Below, in pieces: positions 60,461 through 64,000 of a stretch of 64,000 nucleotides of DNA. Where the stretch lies: contig NZ_CP108088.1 in the NCBI RefSeq assembly GCF_036192275.1, positions 4,527,501-4,591,500 on the forward strand. Direction: 5' to 3'. Origin of the DNA: Streptomyces sp. NBC_00250 (lineage in GTDB: Bacteria; Actinomycetota; Actinomycetes; Streptomycetales; Streptomycetaceae). The position numbers were made by a program, and so were the translations under genes. The stretch's first letter is position 1; the number at the start of each line of letters is the position of its first letter. The notes beneath the pieces were generated by a model. The model saw only the letters and a program-made list of their open reading frames with translations. It had not been told where the DNA came from and made no database searches.

Positions 60461-61438
60461 ATGGCCAAGAAGCGCCCCCAGACGAAGGCCGGCAAGACCG
60501 GTCAGGCACAGGTCACGAACGGGGAGATCCCGGTCGTCGGGGCGCGCGAGCCGTGCCCGTGCGGTTCGGGCCGCCGTTACAAGGCGTGTCACGGCCGGGC
60601 CGCCGCGCACGCCGTGACCGAGCTCGTCCAGCGCCCCTTCGAGGGCCTGGCCGGCGAGTGCGACTGGGTCGCGCTGCGCGAGCTGGTGCCCGCCGCCACC
60701 GTGCCGCTCACCCTGAAGGGCGGCCTCCCGGAGGGCGTTCCCTCCGTGACGCTCGCGACCGTGCTGCCGATGGCCTGGCCCGCGCTCCGCCGCGACGACG
60801 GCTCCGTCCTGCTCGCCCTGCAGAACGACTCCACCTCCGGCGACCTCGCCCGAGACCTCGCCGACACCCTCCAGCGCGCCCTGGAGACCGAGCCGGGCAC
60901 CCCGGTCCCGCCGCGCCGCGTCCCGGCCGAGGGCCCGCGCCTGCAGGACCTGCTCGACGCGGACGCCGTGTTCGCCCCCGAGGTCCACGAGGGCTTCGAG
61001 TTCTGGATCCCGCAGTCCGCGGAGGGCGCCGACCCGGAGGTCGCCGCCTCCCTGGAGCGGGCCAACGCGGCCGCGATCCCGACCGTGAAGCTGGCAAGCG
61101 TCGACTCCGCGTACTGGTGCGAGACCCCGGACAAGAACCACCTGCGCTGGGTCATGCCGTACCCGGAGGAGAAGCTCCTCGACGCGCTCGCCCGCCTGCA
61201 GGCCGCCGGGGGTACCTCCATCGGCGCGGACACCCGGCTCGTCGGCTCGTTCCGCGCGCACGGTCTGATGGTGCCGGTCTGGGACCTGCCGACCTCGATG
61301 ACCGCCGAGCAGTGCGAGAAGCCGGCCGCCGAGTTCGCCGAGCGGCTGGCCGAGGCGCTCGCATCGGACGCCCCCCTCACCGCGGAGGAGCGTCGGGCAC
61401 GCGGCGGCCTCACGAACCGTCAGGTGACTCTCAGCTGA
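60461..61438 (+). CDS. SEC-C motif protein (DUF5926)
   Basis: Protein of 325 residues. The N-terminus is basic (MAKKRPQTKAGKTGQ), followed by a SEC-C zinc motif: EPCPCGSGRRYKACHG (about 30-45). The rest is a conserved actinobacterial domain (VPLTLKGGLPEGVPSVTLAT, FEFWIPQSAEGADPEVAASL, NHLRWVMPYPEEKLLDALAR). SEC-C motifs bind zinc and often mediate protein or ribosome contacts. The ATG at 60461 has GGGAGA about 11 nt upstream. The function is unknown. Confidence 0.87.
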   Translation: MAKKRPQTKAGKTGQAQVTNGEIPVVGAREPCPCGSGRRYKACHGRAAAHAVTELVQRPFEGLAGECDWVALRELVPAATVPLTLKGGLPEGVPSVTLATVLPMAWPALRRDDGSVLLALQNDSTSGDLARDLADTLQRALETEPGTPVPPRRVPAEGPRLQDLLDADAVFAPEVHEGFEFWIPQSAEGADPEVAASLERANAAAIPTVKLASVDSAYWCETPDKNHLRWVMPYPEEKLLDALARLQAAGGTSIGADTRLVGSFRAHGLMVPVWDLPTSMTAEQCEKPAAEFAERLAEALASDAPLTAEERRARGGLTNRQVTLS

Positions 61439-61657
61439 TACCCCACGTGGTATCGGTGACTGACAGACCGACCAGTCGGTGACTTCCACCACAACCCGGT
61501 CTGCGGACAGGTAAATCCCTGTCCGAATAACCGAGATCGAATTTGCGAACAGCAGATCTCTTGTTACCGTTCTGGAAGCCCGGTCGCTGGTGCATCCCCC
61601 GTCGCCAGCGATCGGGCCTTTCCATGTCCGCTTCCGGCAGGTCCGGGGCGTCGACGC
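61439..61657. other. Intergenic inverted repeats and possible small RNA
   Basis: GATACC-CCACGT-GGTATC (61437-61454) and GGACAGG-N6-CCTGTCC (61505-61524) are inverted repeats. GCCCGGTCGCTGG/CCAGCGATCGGGC (61578-61590 and 61605-61617) is a near-perfect 13-bp stem followed by CTTT. TTGCGA (61543) and TACCGT (61565) could be a promoter for a short RNA of about 45-60 nt. No protein gene is supported. Confidence 0.4.
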
Positions 61658-62302
61658 TCAACTTCCTTCACTGTCCGCCGTGTTGCTACCGGCCCGGAGC
61701 AGCAGTGGAGTGTTGTCCCCCTCGCCCGTGCCCGCGAATTCCGCAACCGCCGTATACGCCGTGGCCATGCCCCGACCGCGCTCCCTGGGCGTTTCACAGG
61801 TTCCCGGTTCGTCCTGCGCCGTAACCGGGCAGCGGACCTGTACGGTCCGCCCGCCGGGGGCCATGAGGGTAAGAAACGCGTCGAGATCCTGGCCGGTGGC
61901 GTTCCGGTAGTACGTACGCGCCCAGATGTCGGGACCCTCCGCCAGGACGCAGGTCTGCGCCTCGACCCCCTCGGGAGAGGCGAGTTCCGGCCCACAGTTC
62001 GTGACCCGCTCCGGGGACCCCGGAGCGGCGGGGGCATGACGGGGAGTGACGGGGGCGCCGGGGGAGACGCGGGTGCCGGGGGTGGCCGGGTCGGCGGCGG
62101 GTTCCGTACGGGGCCCCAGACCGAGCCCCTTCAGCAGCTCCCCGGGCTTCGCGTCGGCGGCATGGACGGCGTCGGCGGCATCGGTCGCACCCGCCGGTCG
62201 TACGGGCTCTCCCGTCGACCCCGCCATCGCGACGAGCGGCAGCAGCACGGCGACCGTGACCGCGGCCCCGAGTCCGACCACGCGGAGGTTCACCGGACTC
62301 AT
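61658..62302 (-). CDS. Putative secreted protein of unknown family
   Basis: Protein of 214 residues. A signal-like N-terminus (NLRVVGLGAAVTVAVLLPLV) is followed by an Ala/Pro/Gly-rich region and a domain with four cysteines (RVTNCGPELA, EAQTCVLAEG, VQVRCPVTAQ, PGTCETP) containing ARTYYRNATGQDLDAFLTLM. ATG 62302 has AGGTGGGG just upstream. No family is recognised; secreted and possibly disulfide-bonded. It stands alone after a possible terminator hairpin. Confidence 0.75.
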   Translation of the reverse strand: MSPVNLRVVGLGAAVTVAVLLPLVAMAGSTGEPVRPAGATDAADAVHAADAKPGELLKGLGLGPRTEPAADPATPGTRVSPGAPVTPRHAPAAPGSPERVTNCGPELASPEGVEAQTCVLAEGPDIWARTYYRNATGQDLDAFLTLMAPGGRTVQVRCPVTAQDEPGTCETPRERGRGMATAYTAVAEFAGTGEGDNTPLLLRAGSNTADSEGS

Positions 62303-62460
62303 GCGCCCCACCTGCTCCTGCTCGGCTGGAGATCTTGAACGGTGGGGTGAACATATCGGCGGCCGACGGGCGCGCGGTCGGCCGCGCGCCCGTTTCCCGT
62401 ACAAGTCGGACCAGGACACACCCGTTCGGGTGAAGAGGCGTCTCGGCCGGTCCCTCAGCA

Positions 62461-62600
62461 GGCCGGTCGGCGCCCGCCCGCCCCGGTGTACCCCTCAGCA
62501 GGCCGGTCGGCGCCCGCCCGCCCCGGTGCACCCCTCAGCAGGCCAACCGGCTCCCGCCGCCCGGTGCGCCCCTCAGTAAGCCAGCCGGCTCCCGCCGCCC
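62461..62600 (-). repeat. About 40-bp repeats duplicating the prim-pol 3' end
   Basis: Units at 62461-62500 and 62501-62540 differ by one base; 62541-62579 is diverged and shorter, and the next unit lies in the gene. On the minus strand each copy repeats the gene ending GGGSRLA plus a stop codon and GGGG. Confidence 0.85.
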
Positions 62601-63253
62601 GGGGTGCTCGTGCTCGCGTCCACGAGCGCGTCGACCACCGCTTCGACGTCCGGCAGCCACGGTCGGGCGGAGCCCGCGAGGGGTGCCCGTTCCCATCGGA
62701 CCTGTCCCGTGCCGGCGACCGAGGGCGGCAGGAGTAGATAGCCGCCCTCTCCATGGAAGCGCAGCGAGCTGGGGACGCTGTCCTTCGCGTACAGCAGCTC
62801 GCCGAGCCGTTCGAGGCCGTACGGGGCGACGAGGATCGACCAGCGCGTCGGGGTCGCCACCACCGGGCCGAGCCGCATGCCCGTCGCGTCGAGCGCGGCG
62901 AGCGCTCGCGCGCCCGCCACCGCGGGCAGGCTGACCGCGCAGGGCGCGCTGCCGCCCGTGGCGAGCACCACCGGGGCGTCCGGCCGCCGGGTCCACCACC
63001 AGCGGATCATCCGCTCGTCCGTGGTGGCCGCCAGCAGCCCGGGGTCGTAGGGGTGGGCGCCGGGCACCACGCAGTCGGGGTCGGGGCAGGAGCAGGCGGG
63101 CCCCGCGGCCGTGCGGGTCGTCGCTCTCAGGCCCGCTCCCGGCAGGACGGGCCAGTCCCACTCGACGGCGAAGGTGACCGCCGCGTCGAGCCGGGCGGTC
63201 CTCGCCTTGCGCCGGAACCGGAGCCTGCGTCGCCTTCCGAGGATCTCGCGCAT
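62573..63253 (-). CDS. Bifunctional primase-polymerase (prim-pol) N-terminal protein
   Basis: Protein of 226 residues with the prim-pol fold: AVEWDWPVLPGAGLRATTRT, the zinc-like CSCPDPDCVVPGAHPYDPGL, RMIRWWWTRRPDAPVVLATG and SILVAPYGLERLGELLYAKD. The domain is complete but no helicase or C-terminal module follows. It may prime or fill gaps, or serve as an integrated-element relic; such stand-alone copies are common in Streptomyces. ATG 63253 follows AAGGAA by about 10 nt. An in-frame extension to 63469 is Leu/His/Trp repeat and rejected. Confidence 0.87.
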   Translation of the reverse strand: MREILGRRRRLRFRRKARTARLDAAVTFAVEWDWPVLPGAGLRATTRTAAGPACSCPDPDCVVPGAHPYDPGLLAATTDERMIRWWWTRRPDAPVVLATGGSAPCAVSLPAVAGARALAALDATGMRLGPVVATPTRWSILVAPYGLERLGELLYAKDSVPSSLRFHGEGGYLLLPPSVAGTGQVRWERAPLAGSARPWLPDVEAVVDALVDASTSTPGGGSRLAY

Positions 63254-63854
63254 GAGCGCTCGTTCCTTTCCGTTGAACGCCGAATCCACATCACACCATG
63301 TGCAGGACACTTCACCGTGCGTATCAGCGCGTACCGGGTCGGCGGGGTGGCGACCCCTGTCGGAGCGGGGCCGGCCGGGCCGGAACCAGGTGGAACCACG
63401 TGGAACCAGATGGAGCGGGATCAGTACCAGGTGGAGCCAGGTCAGAACGAGGTGGAGCCAGGTCAGCACCAGAGGCGGGTCAGAACACGTTCCCCGCCAC
63501 TCGGTGACGGGCTGCGGCCTGCGGCATGAAAGACGCCGGGGTTCCGCGTCGCGTTCCGGGGCAGCTCCAACTGCCCCTGCCTGTCACCGATTACGTACCC
63601 AGCACGCTCGGAATGACGCGCTTTGAAACGACGCCAGTCGACCGCAAAAGGTGCACACCGAGGACAATTTTCGGCCAACTTGCCGTGGACTTCAACCCTC
63701 TCGCACGACCTCACGGACACCACAAGTCCCGTGGGGACAATGCTGGACATCGTTCCTCTTGTGCGTGTACATGTGGATGCATCGAGCGGCTCAGAATGAC
63801 ATGGGGGTTTGCGATGCTATGGCGTCAAACGCACCGGTCGGAAAGCCGACTGAC
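63254..63854. other. Intergenic with 21-bp direct repeats
   Basis: About 600 bp without a supported gene. GGTGGAGCCAGGTCAG occurs at 63430-63445 and 63451-63466, and GTGGAACCA-type copies lie at 63389-63415. The right half has lower GC and probably carries the promoter of the gene starting at 63855. Confidence 0.45.
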
Positions 63855-64000
63855 ATGAGCGCCCCACACATGCCGAAAGTGGCTGGAATCGATTCAACGG
63901 TTCCCGGGCCCCCGCACACTGCGGCACCTCTCCCCGGCGTGCCCGCGGCGGCGGCACCCTCCGATCCGGTCCCCCCACCCGGGGCGCTGATCCAGGACAG
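63855..64000 (+). CDS. Start of an unidentified gene (cut by window)
   Basis: ATG 63855 opens a frame of 48 residues to the window end: MSAPHMPKVAGIDSTVPGPP then Ala/Pro-rich sequence and PGALIQD. The start resembles, from memory, N-termini of large Streptomyces GAF/phosphatase regulators, but too little is visible for a call. GGAAAG lies 9-14 nt upstream as a weak ribosome site. Confidence 0.55.
   Translation, partial: MSAPHMPKVAGIDSTVPGPPHTAAPLPGVPAAAAPSDPVPPPGALIQD

Noticed and set aside
63254..63469. N-terminal extension of the prim-pol gene (MLTWLHLVLTWLHLV)
   Set aside because: It translates the 21-bp repeats and lacks a ribosome site; ATG 63253 precedes the conserved domain.
63463..63750. 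95-residue minus-strand frame
   Set aside because: No domain, no ribosome site, and overlapping repeats; treated as chance.

Overview
The window is high-GC actinobacterial chromosome, almost certainly from a Streptomyces. It has GTG and TTG starts with GGAGG-type ribosome sites, strongly GC-biased third codon positions, and the order upp - tRNA adenosine deaminase-associated protein - tadA - tRNA-Ser - Dabb - sigF - sigN, which resembles the sigF/sigN neighbourhood I recall from S. coelicolor. Assignments rest on reading motifs and recalled families; no database search was possible.

Layout. 1-5 kb: a DHA2 efflux pump (cut by the window edge) divergent from its TetR; a CsoR-family repressor of the persulfide-sensing type; WrbA quinone reductase divergent from a TetR. 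4.2-9.7 kb: a TetR divergent from a UvrA-like (DrrC-type) ABC protein, two alpha/beta hydrolases and an HhH-GPD repair protein. 9.8-16.5 kb: secreted M28 aminopeptidase, HerA-like ATPase, LytR_C protein, upp, tadA and its partner. 16.6-20.7 kb: tRNA-Ser(CGA) and the sporulation/stress sigma factors sigF and sigN, which share a 95-bp nearly identical tract. 20.7-27.5 kb: SDR/TetR pair, MarR plus DHA2 pump, and DHA2 pump plus TetR behind a large perfect inverted repeat. 27.5-33.4 kb: one operon of response regulator, histidine kinase, GT2-GtrA transferase and a polytopic GT39 transferase (YkcC/YkcB-like). 33.4-37.5 kb: amidohydrolase plus monooxygenase-fold protein, DUF2797, a BRO-N regulator and a PH-domain protein. 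37.6-40.9 kb: a lower-GC accessory stretch of unknown secreted or membrane proteins ending at tRNA-Arg(ACG). 41-49.9 kb: tRNA-Ser(GCT), an SSI-type protease inhibitor, a giant degenerate sensor kinase, an acyl-CoA ligase, a SigE-type ECF sigma factor and a DUF1906 protein. 50.0-54.8 kb: a five-gene translationally coupled operon matching in content the mycobacterial igr steroid side-chain genes (two acyl-CoA dehydrogenase subunits, two MaoC hydratase subunits, a lipid-transfer retro-aldolase). 55-64 kb: an unusual small secreted protein, macrodomain, MT0933-like antitoxin, tRNA-Ser(TGA), HtrA protease, GDPD phosphodiesterase, RsbW-like ATPase, SEC-C protein, a prim-pol protein and the start of a further gene.

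Themes. The window carries three DHA2 pumps and one UvrA-like resistance protein, each beside its own repressor and, in most cases, a visible inverted-repeat operator. It is also rich in short tandem repeats (12-45 bp) that have expanded inside or at the ends of genes (pip, amidohydrolase, prim-pol, MarR, upp). The strongest candidate for a little-described system is the igr-like beta-oxidation/aldolase operon; next are the degenerate two-component scaffold at 42.2-46.2 kb and the two-component-linked glycosyltransferase operon.
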